Below, piece after piece: positions 8,682-17,258 of a DNA stretch of 64,000 nt (positions are counted from its first letter, which is position 1; every line of letters starts with the position of its first letter). The DNA comes from Chitinophaga ginsengisegetis (GTDB lineage Bacteria > Bacteroidota > Bacteroidia > Chitinophagales > Chitinophagaceae), in NCBI RefSeq assembly GCF_900168065.1, contig NZ_FUZZ01000004.1:248001-312000 (forward strand), written 5' to 3'. Below the pieces are notes generated by a model, which saw only the letters and a program-made list of their open reading frames with translations, was not told where the DNA came from and ran no database searches. Position numbers and translations under genes: made by a program.

Positions 8682-10808
8682 TTATCTCACAAAAGCCATT
8701 GCTACTCCACCATCCACATTCAGCACGTTGCCGGTAGCCTTGTTGAGTAATCCGCCCACAAAAGCATAGCAGGCGTTGGCGATATCTTCCGGTACAATGA
8801 TTTCATTCAGCAGGGTGCGTTTTGCATAGAATGCAGGCAGTTCTTCCACCTTTACACCATATGCTTTAGCACGGCCTTCTGCCCATGCGCCGGCCCATAT
8901 TTTACTATCGGAAATCACTGCATCAGGATTTACTACGTTCACGCGTATACGATCTTTACCCAGTTCAGCGGCATTAAGACGGCTCAGGTGCAGTTGCGCT
9001 GCCTTGGCTGACCCATACCCCGCATTGTTAGGACCGGAAACTAATGCGTTTTTACTAACGATGTTCAGCACATCTCCGCCGGTGTCCTGCTTGCGCATGA
9101 TTTCTACGCCGGTTTGTGTAACGAGGAACTGTCCTTTTACCAGTACATCGTACAGCAGGTCCCAGTCTTTTTCCGTATGATCTTCCAATGGTTTGGAGAT
9201 CGACAGTCCGGCGCAGTTTACAATGATATCCACCCCGCCGAAGGCCAGTACCGCGGTGTTAAAGGTTTTATGAATAGATGCGGAATCGGTCACATCGAGC
9301 AGGTCGGCAGCAAATACATCTTTTCCGTACAGTTTATTAAACTCTTCGGTGGCAGATGCCAGTCGTTGTGCATCATTATCATTGATCACCACTACGGCGC
9401 CTTCTTCTGCAAACTTTTTAGCGATGGCTTTACCGATACCGCCGGCGCTGCCGGTTACCAGGGCAATTCTGCCGGTAAGCGCTTTCGGCTTTGGCATGCG
9501 TTGCAGCTTGGCTTCTTCCAGCAACCAGTATTCAATATTAAATGCTTCCTGCCGTGGCAGGGAGGTGTATTCAGAGATGGCTTCCGCGCCTTTCATTACA
9601 TTGATGGCGTTGATATAAAACTCAGCGGCCACCCTGGCGGTTTGTTTATCTTTTGCGAAGGTGAACATGCCTACGCCGGGATACAGGATCACCACGGGGT
9701 TAGGATCGCGCATGGCCGGGCTGTTGGGATGTTTACAGGTATCGTAGTATTCTTTATACATTTCCCGGTAGGCGGTAAATAATGGCGCCAGGGATGTTTT
9801 TATGGTGGCTACATCTTTCAGGTCGGCGTCCGGCAGAAGGTTCAGCACCAGCGGGCTGATCTTCGTGCGCAGGAAGTGATCGGGGCAGCTGGTACCCAGC
9901 GGCGCGAGCCTGTCGAGATCATTGGAGTTAATAAATTCAAGCACTCTCGCATCGTCGGTAAAATGACCAACCATTTTCTGCTGAGAAGAGCAGTATCCGC
10001 GTAAAACCGGCGCCAGTTCAGCGGCCTGGGCTTTACGAAGGTCGGGCGACAATGATTGTATCTTAGCGCCGCCAAACACGGGTTTATTACGACCGGTATT
10101 TTCCTGCAGGTATTCCGCGCAGCGTTCAATTACTTCCAGGGTATTGATATAACTTTCGTAAGCAGTGTCGCCCCAGGTGAACAGGCCGTGAGAGCCCAGC
10201 ATGATACCACGGATACCGGGATTTTCGTCGAGGCATTGCTTTAACTGCAATCCGAGGTCAAATCCGGGCTTTTGCCAGGGTACCCAGCCAATGGTGCCAT
10301 TAAACAGCTCCTGCGTGATTTTCCGGCCGTCTTTTGCCGCTGCAATAGCAATGGCAGCATCCGGATGGAGGTGATCGATATGTTTAAAGGGAAGAAAACC
10401 ATGCAGAGGGGTATCAATGGAGGGCGCTTTTGAACTAAGATCGTAAATGCAGTGATTGAACAATTCCACCATTTCATCTTCATGCGCTATTCCCCTGTAA
10501 ATATTCTGCAGGCTGCGGAGACGATCTACATACAGGGCAGCGAGGCCACTTTTCCTGAGCGTGCCCAGGTCCCCGCCGGAGCCTTTTACCCACATCACCT
10601 CTACCGGTTCTCCCGTTAAAGGATCTTTTGCGGTGGCTTTACAGGAGGTGTTGCCACCGCCGTAGTTGGTCAACCGGAGATCTGCGCCGAGTAAATTGGA
10701 ACGATAGATCAGCAAGGCTACTTCATCACCAGCCATAGCAGCGGCTGTTGCTTCATCCCATAAATAGCTGACATGCCTGAATTGCGTAGTAGTTCCATCT
10801 AAAGACAT
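8682..10808 (-). CDS. bifunctional rhamnulose-1-phosphate aldolase / lactaldehyde dehydrogenase (RhaEW)
   Basis: A 708-residue fusion. Residues about 20-430 are a class II (zinc) aldolase domain with ligand-type histidines in DHLHPD (His146, His148) and SHGLFTWG (His207). Residues about 445-708 are a short-chain dehydrogenase with the NAD motif VTGSAGGIG (451-459), NCAG, and the catalytic pair Tyr598/Lys602 in YGSAK. In known members the first domain splits L-rhamnulose 1-phosphate into DHAP and L-lactaldehyde, and the second oxidises the lactaldehyde to lactate. The fusion channels the toxic aldehyde and removes the need for a separate aldA. It lies between rhaT (42 bp upstream) and rhaI (34 bp downstream). 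Confidence is high because domain order and context both match the described family. Confidence 0.93.
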   Translation of the reverse strand: MSLDGTTTQFRHVSYLWDEATAAAMAGDEVALLIYRSNLLGADLRLTNYGGGNTSCKATAKDPLTGEPVEVMWVKGSGGDLGTLRKSGLAALYVDRLRSLQNIYRGIAHEDEMVELFNHCIYDLSSKAPSIDTPLHGFLPFKHIDHLHPDAAIAIAAAKDGRKITQELFNGTIGWVPWQKPGFDLGLQLKQCLDENPGIRGIMLGSHGLFTWGDTAYESYINTLEVIERCAEYLQENTGRNKPVFGGAKIQSLSPDLRKAQAAELAPVLRGYCSSQQKMVGHFTDDARVLEFINSNDLDRLAPLGTSCPDHFLRTKISPLVLNLLPDADLKDVATIKTSLAPLFTAYREMYKEYYDTCKHPNSPAMRDPNPVVILYPGVGMFTFAKDKQTARVAAEFYINAINVMKGAEAISEYTSLPRQEAFNIEYWLLEEAKLQRMPKPKALTGRIALVTGSAGGIGKAIAKKFAEEGAVVVINDNDAQRLASATEEFNKLYGKDVFAADLLDVTDSASIHKTFNTAVLAFGGVDIIVNCAGLSISKPLEDHTEKDWDLLYDVLVKGQFLVTQTGVEIMRKQDTGGDVLNIVSKNALVSGPNNAGYGSAKAAQLHLSRLNAAELGKDRIRVNVVNPDAVISDSKIWAGAWAEGRAKAYGVKVEELPAFYAKRTLLNEIIVPEDIANACYAFVGGLLNKATGNVLNVDGGVAMAFVR

Positions 10809-10850
10809 ACTCTATAATTTTTACGTTTTAAATTGCGATAATGCTGAGGG

Positions 10851-11906
10851 TTAATTTTCTAAAGAATTACCATATCCGACCAGGATTACAGAAAGAATAA
10901 TGGTGAATATACCCAGGGAGATAGTAACGAATGTTTTTTTACTGGCATTTTTCCATTCCTTCAGCACAAAGCCCCACATACCGGAAATCAGGATAATAAA
11001 AGCCATGTGCAGGATCCAGGAGCTGGCATCATTGCCCAGTTTACTTTCTCCCATTCCATAAAAAAAGAATTGCAGGAACCAGGTAGTACCCGCGATTGCT
11101 GCAAATAAATAGTTCCTTACCAGCGGGGTGCTTTTGTTCGTATAGTCATTAAATGAGCGGTTACGCCTGTTGAGCAGCATGCACCAGATAAAATTGGTGG
11201 TGAGCCCTCCCAGCATAATCACTACAAAAATAACATTGTTCCGGAACAAAGGATTGGCATTGTTGGCTACCGCTGCCTTACCCATACTGCTGCCGGCAGT
11301 AATGGCAAAACTCATGCAGGCGCTCAGTATACCGGAAACAATGGCTACCGCCAGCCCTTTACGGAGGTCAAATTCGAGGATGCTTTCAGTTTTCTGTTCA
11401 CCTGTAAGCTCCTTTTCCTTGAGCATACCCGCTCTTCCGCAAATAGCAATACCCACCAGGCATACCGCCACACCGGATAGTACATACAAGCCCCTGCTGC
11501 TGTGCAGCATAGCGCCCAGCGTATTGGGGTCGTCTGTAAACAAACCACGGTAAATGGGCGGTATCAGTGCACCAAAGGCGGAACAAAAGCCTAATGCTAC
11601 CGCCATTCCCAGCGACATGCCGAGGTAACGCATGGATAACCCGAAGGTTAAACCGCCGATCCCCCACAATACGCCCAGGAAATAAGTCCAGAAAAGAATG
11701 GTGCCTTCCGTATTACGGATAATATCCATAAAACCGGGAACGGTTAACCAGGCAGCTACCAGCGGTACCACCAGCCAGGAGAAGATCCCGCCTACAATCC
11801 AGTAACTTTCCCAGCTCCATCCCTTTACCTTTTTGTAAGGGATATAGAAACTTCCCGATGCGAACCCACCTATAAAGTGAAATAAAACTCCCAGTAAAGC
11901 CTGCAT
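10851..11906 (-). CDS. rhaT: L-rhamnose/H+ symporter RhaT
   Basis: A 351-residue inner-membrane protein with about ten hydrophobic segments. It starts with the RhaT-type sequence GVLFHFIGGFASGSFYIPYKK and continues with WSWESYWIVGGIFSW, both typical of the rhamnose:proton symporter family (usual length about 340-350). It should import L-rhamnose released outside the cytoplasm. It is the first gene of the minus-strand rhamnose operon. Between its start and the divergent regulator lies a 190 bp region with tandem repeats (see 11972-12035), placed about 65 bp upstream of this start codon. Confidence 0.93.
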   Translation of the reverse strand: MQALLGVLFHFIGGFASGSFYIPYKKVKGWSWESYWIVGGIFSWLVVPLVAAWLTVPGFMDIIRNTEGTILFWTYFLGVLWGIGGLTFGLSMRYLGMSLGMAVALGFCSAFGALIPPIYRGLFTDDPNTLGAMLHSSRGLYVLSGVAVCLVGIAICGRAGMLKEKELTGEQKTESILEFDLRKGLAVAIVSGILSACMSFAITAGSSMGKAAVANNANPLFRNNVIFVVIMLGGLTTNFIWCMLLNRRNRSFNDYTNKSTPLVRNYLFAAIAGTTWFLQFFFYGMGESKLGNDASSWILHMAFIILISGMWGFVLKEWKNASKKTFVTISLGIFTIILSVILVGYGNSLEN

Positions 11907-11971
11907 AATGATATAGTAATTTGTAACGTGGAGATTAAAGTTTCATAAAAATAAAGCATGTACTTTTTTAA

Positions 11972-12035
11972 ACTGTCATGGACTGTCATGGTTCCGGCCG
12001 GAGATAGCATTTATAAAATTAAATCACTATCATTG
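11972..12035 (+). promoter_or_regulatory. tandem direct repeats between rhaT and the GntR regulator, candidate operator
   Basis: Two perfect 10 bp units, ACTGTCATGG, lie head to tail at 11972-11991. A weaker unit, CACTATCATTG, is at 12025-12035 in the same orientation. Read towards rhaT the unit is CCATGACAGT. Related repeats occur upstream of the SusC gene at 18230 and the mutarotase gene at 48023. The repeats begin about 65 bp upstream of the rhaT start and end about 60 bp before the regulator start, so they could control both. That the GntR protein binds here is inference. Confidence 0.6.
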
Positions 12036-12096
12036 CCGGGAAAAGAGCCATGTTATAACCTGATAGCTAATTCCACGGATTAATACCTGATGAGCC

Positions 12097-13128
12097 ATGA
12101 AACAACATCCGATTTTTAAATACCTTTTTATTGATGATTTTTCTGCTACGCCTAAATATTACCAGCTGGCCAACTCTATCATCAAAGCTATTGTAGACAA
12201 AAAAGTGCAGCAGGATGATATACTGCCGTCCATCAATGAAGTCAGTTACGCCTTTGAAATTTCGAGGGATACCGCAGAGAAAGCATACAAATACCTGAAG
12301 GGACTGGGTATCCTGGGGTCCGTTCCCGGAAAAGGCTACTATGTGTCGCAAACCAATCTTGACCAGCAATATAAGATACTGCTCCTGTTCAACAAACTGA
12401 GCGAGCACAAAAAAATCATCTATGATTCGTTTGCAGACAAGCTGGGGGAACAGGCCAATATCGACTTCTATATTTATAACAGCGATTTCAGTCTCTTTAA
12501 AAAACTGTTGTCACAAAATATCAATGAATATACACATATTGTGATACTTCCGCACTTCCGGGAAAGATGGGAGCATGTTGATGAAGTGATCAATACCATC
12601 CCGAAAGAGAAACTGATCCTGCTGGATAAAAAGCTGAAAGGCGTAACCGGCGAATACGGCGCAGTATATGAAAATTTCCAGGAAGATATTTACGGCGCGC
12701 TGGAACAGGCCAGGGACAAGCTGCAGCAATACCACACCATTAAAATCATTTACCCCGACAATACCTATTACCCGGAAGAAATTTACGAAGGGTTTATGCA
12801 GTTCTGCCAGAACTATGCTTTTAACAGTAAAAAGGTAGAAGAAATAGGAGAAGAAGATATCCAGCCGGGAGATGTATATATTAACCTGCGGGAAAACGAC
12901 CTGGTATTGCTGATAGAAAGGATCATTTCCTTAAACCTGAAGATAGGCAAAGATGTAGGGATCATTTCCTATAACGAAACACCTTTGAAGAAATTTATCC
13001 TCAACGGCATCACCACCATTTCCACCGACTTTAAATGTATGGGAGAAATGGCGGCACAGCTCATCCTGGATAATTCCCGTGCACAGATAGAAGTACCGTT
13101 TTATGTAACCATGCGGGCATCTTTGTAA
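12097..13128 (+). CDS. GntR-type regulator with sugar-binding domain, probable rhamnose regulator
   Basis: A 343-residue transcription factor. Residues about 15-85 form a GntR winged helix (PKYYQLANSIIKAIVDKKV, ILPSINEVSYAFEISRDTAEKAYKYL, GKGYYVS). The remainder resembles a LacI/periplasmic-binding-protein effector domain, a combination common in Bacteroidota sugar regulators. It is divergent from the rhamnose operon with a 190 bp shared upstream region, so control of that operon in response to rhamnose or a phosphorylated intermediate is the natural reading. Classical GntR sites are short palindromes, whereas the shared region shows tandem direct repeats, which is unusual. No other DNA-binding regulator of a sugar type is visible in the window. 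Confidence 0.85.
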   Translation: MKQHPIFKYLFIDDFSATPKYYQLANSIIKAIVDKKVQQDDILPSINEVSYAFEISRDTAEKAYKYLKGLGILGSVPGKGYYVSQTNLDQQYKILLLFNKLSEHKKIIYDSFADKLGEQANIDFYIYNSDFSLFKKLLSQNINEYTHIVILPHFRERWEHVDEVINTIPKEKLILLDKKLKGVTGEYGAVYENFQEDIYGALEQARDKLQQYHTIKIIYPDNTYYPEEIYEGFMQFCQNYAFNSKKVEEIGEEDIQPGDVYINLRENDLVLLIERIISLNLKIGKDVGIISYNETPLKKFILNGITTISTDFKCMGEMAAQLILDNSRAQIEVPFYVTMRASL

Positions 13129-13162
13129 TTAACTTACCTTTGGGTCATAAAAACGGAACAAC

Positions 13163-13399
13163 ATGGACACACCAGGCGCATCCAAAGACCCGCTGCACGG
13201 ACTTACACTTGAAAAAATAGTGACACATCTTTATGAGAGCTATGGCTGGGAAGAACTGGGATACCAGGTAAGGATCAATTGCTTTATCAGCAATCCATCT
13301 GTGCAAAGCAGTTTAAAATTTCTCCGCAAAACGCCATGGGCACGTAAAAAAGTAGAGGATTTTTATGTGTATTCTTTACGGAAGAAGTTATTGAAATGA
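13163..13399 (+). CDS. VF530 family (DUF2132) small DNA-binding-type protein
   Basis: A 78-residue protein containing DPLHGLTLEKIVTHLYESYG and NCFISNPSVQSSLKFLRKTP, the signature of the VF530/DUF2132 family. The family has a small helical fold proposed to bind DNA; its cellular role is not established. It lies 34 bp after the GntR regulator on the same strand and may be cotranscribed, but the family is widespread in Bacteroidota without sugar genes nearby. A functional link to rhamnose should not be assumed. Confidence 0.85.
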   Translation: MDTPGASKDPLHGLTLEKIVTHLYESYGWEELGYQVRINCFISNPSVQSSLKFLRKTPWARKKVEDFYVYSLRKKLLK

Positions 13400-13441
13400 T
13401 GTCCGGAACCGGACACCCTCCCTTCAAAACCGGACATTTTT
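13399..13441 (+). terminator. hairpin downstream of the VF530 gene
   Basis: ATGTCCGG (13399-13406) can pair with CCGGACAT (13430-13437), followed by TTTTTAAT. A shorter alternative hairpin TGTCCGG-AA-CCGGACA (13400-13415) competes with it. Position right at the VF530 stop and the following T run suggest a transcription terminator. Confidence 0.5.
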
Positions 13442-13537
13442 AATCCTTCAATACCTCCTTATCTACTGAAAACCAGCATTTTAATATGATGGCATTTACT
13501 TAGCTGCAAGTACGGTCCATCCTATAAATTGAATTCC

Positions 13538-15895
13538 ATGTTCAGCAGTTATATTAAAACAGCTTTCAGGACGATTACGCGGAATTTCAGCTATACATTT
13601 CTCAATGTATTTGGCTTAACACTTAGTATTGCCGCCTGCCTGATCATCTTTCTCATTGTAAAAAATGAGTTGAGTTATGACAGCTTCCACAAAAAAGCGG
13701 ATCGTACTTATCGTGTTAATTTGCATGCACTCGATTATAATCCCAGTACCTCGCTGGCAGTAGTACCCGCCCTGCGCAACGACTTCCCCGAACTGGAGCA
13801 GGTGTCGCAATACTGGTACCAGATCACCGGGCTGGTAAAAGCGGGTGATACGCGGTACAATGAAAAAGGATTTGCCTTCGCAGATGCTTCTTTCCTTCAG
13901 ATATTTGATTATCACTGGCTGGCCGGAGATCCGCGCACTGCCTTATCGGAACCCAACCAGGTGGTGCTCACACGAAGCATTGCCGGAAAATACTTTGGTA
14001 CAAAAGACCCGATGGGCCAGGTAATTAACCTGAACAACCAGTTTAACCTTAAAGTAACCGGTGTTATTGAAGATTTGCCGGGCAATACCAGTCAGCCGTT
14101 TGTATTCCTGGCTTCCTACGAAACCATCAGGAAGGAAGTGCTGGCGCCGGCTGAGTTTTACAATATCAATGGTGGCAACGCTTTTGTGGTGCTGCCTGAG
14201 CACTACAACGTAGCAAAGTTACAGGCCAGGATGCCTGCCTTTATTACCAAAAACTGGGGCGCAGATGTCGCGTCAGGAGCAACCCTTTTATTGCAGCCGC
14301 TGAAAGAAATCCATTTTGACCAGCGTTACCTGGGTAACCCTGCCAGTCCTACCACCAACCGGGAAACCTATTGGGGCCTTGCGATGGTGGCACTGTTTAT
14401 TATCATCACCGCCTGTATCAATTTCATCAATATGGCTACGGCGCAGGCTATACGCCGCGCAAAGGAAGTAGGCGTGCGTAAAGTGCTGGGGGCTTACCGT
14501 GGTCAGCTGATCCGTCAATTCCTGGGTGAAACCACTCTGCTGGTATTGATGGCTGTTGTGCTGGGAACCATAGCAGCAGGAGTTTTGCTGCCATTTGTAG
14601 CCACCTGGATGAACCTGAAGATCGGGGTATCGCAGTTAATGCAACCGCTAATTGTTGCGGTACTGGCAGCAATAACGGTAACGGTTATACTTTTAGCTGG
14701 CTTGTATCCTGCTTTTGTGCAGTCGGCCTTTGAACCGGCAACATCCCTTAAAAGCAATACGGGTATTACATTCCGGGGATTAGGATTAAGAAAGATATTG
14801 GTATCCACCCAGTTTGGCATTTCCCAGATACTGATTGCGGGCACGCTGATAGTTGGCTACCAGATGGACTTTCTCCAGAACCAGGACCTGGGCTTTAACA
14901 AAGATGCAGTTGTTTCTTTCCCGGTACCCGACAGGAACAAGCGGGATATTTTAAAGGAGCAATTGCTTGCCAATCCCGGTGTAGCACAGCTGAGCTTTGC
15001 CTCGGGCTCACCGGTGAACGGAAGCAACTTCAGCGGGTTCCGCTGCCCCGCGGTGGGACTTACTGAAAACGATGTAACCGAAGTAAAAGCGATCGACGAA
15101 CACTATATGGACATGTTTTCGATACAGTTACTGGCAGGCGAAAAGATCCGCCCAGGCACAGATGCCGACACGCTTCGCAGGGTGCTTGTAAACGAAACAA
15201 TGATCCATAAAATGGGGATTCAGAACCCGGAGAAAGCACTGGGAATACACTTTTACATCAACGATGGCCCTGCACTGATCACGGGTGTGGTGAAAGATTT
15301 CCAGAGTGAATCCCGGTATAAAAAGAGAAGACCTTGTATACTGGAATACAATGCCCGCGGTTTCGGAACGGCCAATATCCGGATCAAGCCCACTGATATG
15401 CGGAATACTATTGCAGGCATAGATAAATTATGGTCTGCATTATTTACAGAAAACCAGTTTGAGTATCAGTTCCTGGACGACCGCATCGCCAGCATGTATA
15501 TACAGGAGCAAAAAATATACACCGCATTTAAGCTGTTTTCCTCCCTGGCCATCATCATTGGCTGCCTCGGATTGTATGGCCTGGTGGCCTTTGCAGCGGT
15601 GCAACGCACCAAAGAAGTAGGTATCCGTAAAGTATTAGGGGCTTCCCTTCTGAATATTGTCGGGCTATTTGCAAAAGAATTTATCCTGCTGATCTTTGTT
15701 TCCTTTTGCGTGGCGGCGCCTGTCGCCTGGTTTTTGATGACGCGCTGGCTGGACAATTTTGCTTATCAGACCCATATCGGTGGCGGTACTTTTCTTATTG
15801 CGATCTCGGTGTCTGTACTGATAGCGGGAGTCACTATTGCTTACCAGTCGGTGAAAGCCGGGCTGGTGAACCCGGTTAAAAGTTTGAGGGCGTAG
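13538..15895 (+). CDS. FtsX/MacB-like ABC transporter permease
   Basis: A membrane protein of about 785 residues of the Bacteroidota eight-helix permease type: an N-terminal TM helix (MFSSYIKTAFRTITRNFSYT, then a hydrophobic stretch), a periplasmic MacB-PCD-like domain, three TM helices with the FtsX motif AKEVGVRKVLGAYRGQLIRQF, a second periplasmic domain, and three more helices with TKEVGIRKVLGASLLNIVGLF. The duplicated EVGxRKVLGA motif marks the double FtsX layout. Such permeases move lipoproteins, lipids, peptides or drugs with a separate ATPase. None is adjacent, so the partner is unknown. I start at the ATG at 13538; a TTG at 13529 is in frame but less likely. Confidence 0.85.
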   Translation: MFSSYIKTAFRTITRNFSYTFLNVFGLTLSIAACLIIFLIVKNELSYDSFHKKADRTYRVNLHALDYNPSTSLAVVPALRNDFPELEQVSQYWYQITGLVKAGDTRYNEKGFAFADASFLQIFDYHWLAGDPRTALSEPNQVVLTRSIAGKYFGTKDPMGQVINLNNQFNLKVTGVIEDLPGNTSQPFVFLASYETIRKEVLAPAEFYNINGGNAFVVLPEHYNVAKLQARMPAFITKNWGADVASGATLLLQPLKEIHFDQRYLGNPASPTTNRETYWGLAMVALFIIITACINFINMATAQAIRRAKEVGVRKVLGAYRGQLIRQFLGETTLLVLMAVVLGTIAAGVLLPFVATWMNLKIGVSQLMQPLIVAVLAAITVTVILLAGLYPAFVQSAFEPATSLKSNTGITFRGLGLRKILVSTQFGISQILIAGTLIVGYQMDFLQNQDLGFNKDAVVSFPVPDRNKRDILKEQLLANPGVAQLSFASGSPVNGSNFSGFRCPAVGLTENDVTEVKAIDEHYMDMFSIQLLAGEKIRPGTDADTLRRVLVNETMIHKMGIQNPEKALGIHFYINDGPALITGVVKDFQSESRYKKRRPCILEYNARGFGTANIRIKPTDMRNTIAGIDKLWSALFTENQFEYQFLDDRIASMYIQEQKIYTAFKLFSSLAIIIGCLGLYGLVAFAAVQRTKEVGIRKVLGASLLNIVGLFAKEFILLIFVSFCVAAPVAWFLMTRWLDNFAYQTHIGGGTFLIAISVSVLIAGVTIAYQSVKAGLVNPVKSLRA

Positions 15896-15999
15896 CTACA
15901 AACGTCCACCATAATAAAAGCCATGTGTTATAGTTTGTTGCTTTGGGGTAACCAATGCGTTATACATCTCACAAAAATATAAAAGTATTATATAACAAA

Positions 16000-16033
16000 G
16001 AAAAAGGCATCCCGGCTATGCCAGGATGCCTTT
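16000..16033 (-). terminator. intrinsic terminator on the minus strand
   Basis: AAAGGCATCC (16003-16012) is the perfect complement of GGATGCCTTT (16024-16033), with an 11-base apical part that can itself pair (GGC/GCC). Read on the minus strand the stem is followed by TTTTTCTTTG. It would end a transcript coming from the serine hydrolase gene or from an independent small transcript in the gap. Confidence 0.7.
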
Positions 16034-16075
16034 AACGCCAAAGCGTTAACAGATTCTCTAATGGAGCCGCCCGGG

Positions 16076-16123
16076 TTAAACTAAATTAACCTTAGGTGTC
16101 CATGAATATTCTGTAGATAGCAT
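16076..16123 (-). CDS. possible 15-residue micro-ORF with strong ribosome binding site
   Basis: On the minus strand the sequence AAAAGGAGGTATTCATG gives a full GGAGG (16129-16133) five bases before an ATG at 16123. The frame encodes MLSTEYSWTPKVNLV and stops at 16076. A complete Shine-Dalgarno is rare in Bacteroidota, and here it is well placed. About 45 bp downstream a perfect hairpin terminator ends the unit. It may be a real micropeptide, a leader peptide, or part of a structured non-coding RNA; I do not recognise the peptide. The gap of 112 bp after the serine hydrolase leaves room for its own promoter, though I see no clear one. Confidence 0.35.
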   Translation of the reverse strand: MLSTEYSWTPKVNLV

Positions 16124-16234
16124 GAATACCTCCTTTTCTTTGGTGAGTAATGAAACTACAACAAAATATCTGAATAAGAAAACGTTACGGAAAAAAAATA
16201 ACATATCACCGCAGTGGTATTATGTAAATAGCTG

Positions 16235-17257
16235 TTATTGCTTCTTTATAACAGTTGGTAATAATATTTCCCGGATGTTTCTTTCAAAGAAATAAGCCCT
16301 GGGTATATCTTTTTCGCTGTAGCCGGCGTTCTCCATTACAACAAGACTGGTACGGGTTGCCGGATAGTAGAAATTGATGAGCGTAAATCCCATCTCCGGC
16401 ATATACCCGGTGTGTCCCATCTCCTGCTTATCGTCGCTTACCACAATACCATAGCCGGTTCCTATAGCCCCGTATACGGTGTGCTGGCGGTGTTCCCAAA
16501 CATGCGTCATCAACTGGTAGCAGCTGTCTTTCAGTAACTTTCCGCCATACAACAGTTCATTCCAGCGTACCAGGTCGCGGGCCGTGGACACCACGCCTGC
16601 ACCTGCATAGTGCCAGTCGGGAATAGTATCCATACTTGCTTCCAGGCCACCAGAGGGCATTTCCCGGTAGCCTTTTACTGCTGGTGTATGCCCGGTAATG
16701 CCGGAGTGCGTCATACCTGATTTTTTAAACAAGGCAGCTGCCAACTCCGTATAGGGCTTACCGGTAGTACGTTCCAGTACGGATTTCAGCAGGGAATAAC
16801 CGAAGTTGGAATAAGCGTATTTTGTTCCGGGCAGGAAGGCCAGCGGCGCATCAAACCACACCACGCCGGAAGTGTGATTGAGCAGCTGGTGGATGGTAAT
16901 GCTGTCTGCCCAGCTATCTTTTATTTCAGGGAGATAGGAATGCAATGTTTGCTGTAGCTGGATACGTCCTTTTTCCACTTCCTGCAACACCATTACGGCC
17001 GTCATTTGCTTGGTAACAGACATAATGATAAACGGGTCGTTGATGTTCAGCGCCTGCTTTGTTTCGTGGTTGGCATAGCCATAGGCTTTGGCATACAGCG
17101 TTTTCCCGTTTTGTGTAATCAGTACTACCCCGTTGAACGGGCGGGGACTTTTGATCGTTAACAGGGAATCCAGCCTGGCGGAAAGTGACTGTTGTGCAGT
17201 AACCAATCCCGTTGCCAGTGCCAGGATGCCGGTAAGAATGAATAAACGGGTTTTCAA
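16235..17257 (-). CDS. serine hydrolase, class C beta-lactamase/DD-peptidase-like
   Basis: A 340-residue exported serine hydrolase (signal peptide MKTRLFILTGILALATGLVTAQ). The SxxK motif is Ser80-Val-Thr-Lys83, the YxN motif is Tyr149-Ser-Asn151, and an HTG motif occurs in MGHTGYMPEMGF. This is the beta-lactamase/PBP4-like/esterase superfamily, and the substrate cannot be set from sequence; peptidase, amidase or esterase activity are all possible. The start codon is TTG at 17257, one base after the stop of the upstream SGNH gene. No in-frame ATG exists before the catalytic serine, so TTG and translational coupling are well supported. The two genes probably act together outside the cytoplasm. 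Confidence 0.85.
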   Translation of the reverse strand: MKTRLFILTGILALATGLVTAQQSLSARLDSLLTIKSPRPFNGVVLITQNGKTLYAKAYGYANHETKQALNINDPFIIMSVTKQMTAVMVLQEVEKGRIQLQQTLHSYLPEIKDSWADSITIHQLLNHTSGVVWFDAPLAFLPGTKYAYSNFGYSLLKSVLERTTGKPYTELAAALFKKSGMTHSGITGHTPAVKGYREMPSGGLEASMDTIPDWHYAGAGVVSTARDLVRWNELLYGGKLLKDSCYQLMTHVWEHRQHTVYGAIGTGYGIVVSDDKQEMGHTGYMPEMGFTLINFYYPATRTSLVVMENAGYSEKDIPRAYFFERNIREILLPTVIKKQ

Positions 17258-17258
17258 C

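Larger units (their letters stand above)
15896..16234. other. 338 bp gene-poor gap between convergent genes
   Basis: The plus-strand permease ends at 15895 and the minus-strand serine hydrolase ends at 16235. The gap holds a strong hairpin with a T run on the minus strand (16003-16033), a small hairpin AACGC-CAAA-GCGTT (16034-16047) and a possible micro-ORF with a strong ribosome site (16076-16123). The remaining plus-strand part, 15896-16000, is A/T-rich and shows nothing I can name. Confidence 0.6.

Noticed and set aside
13400..13441. CCGGACA repeats after VF530 considered as an operator
   Set aside because: The arrangement forms hairpins with a T run at a gene end, so a terminator explains it better.
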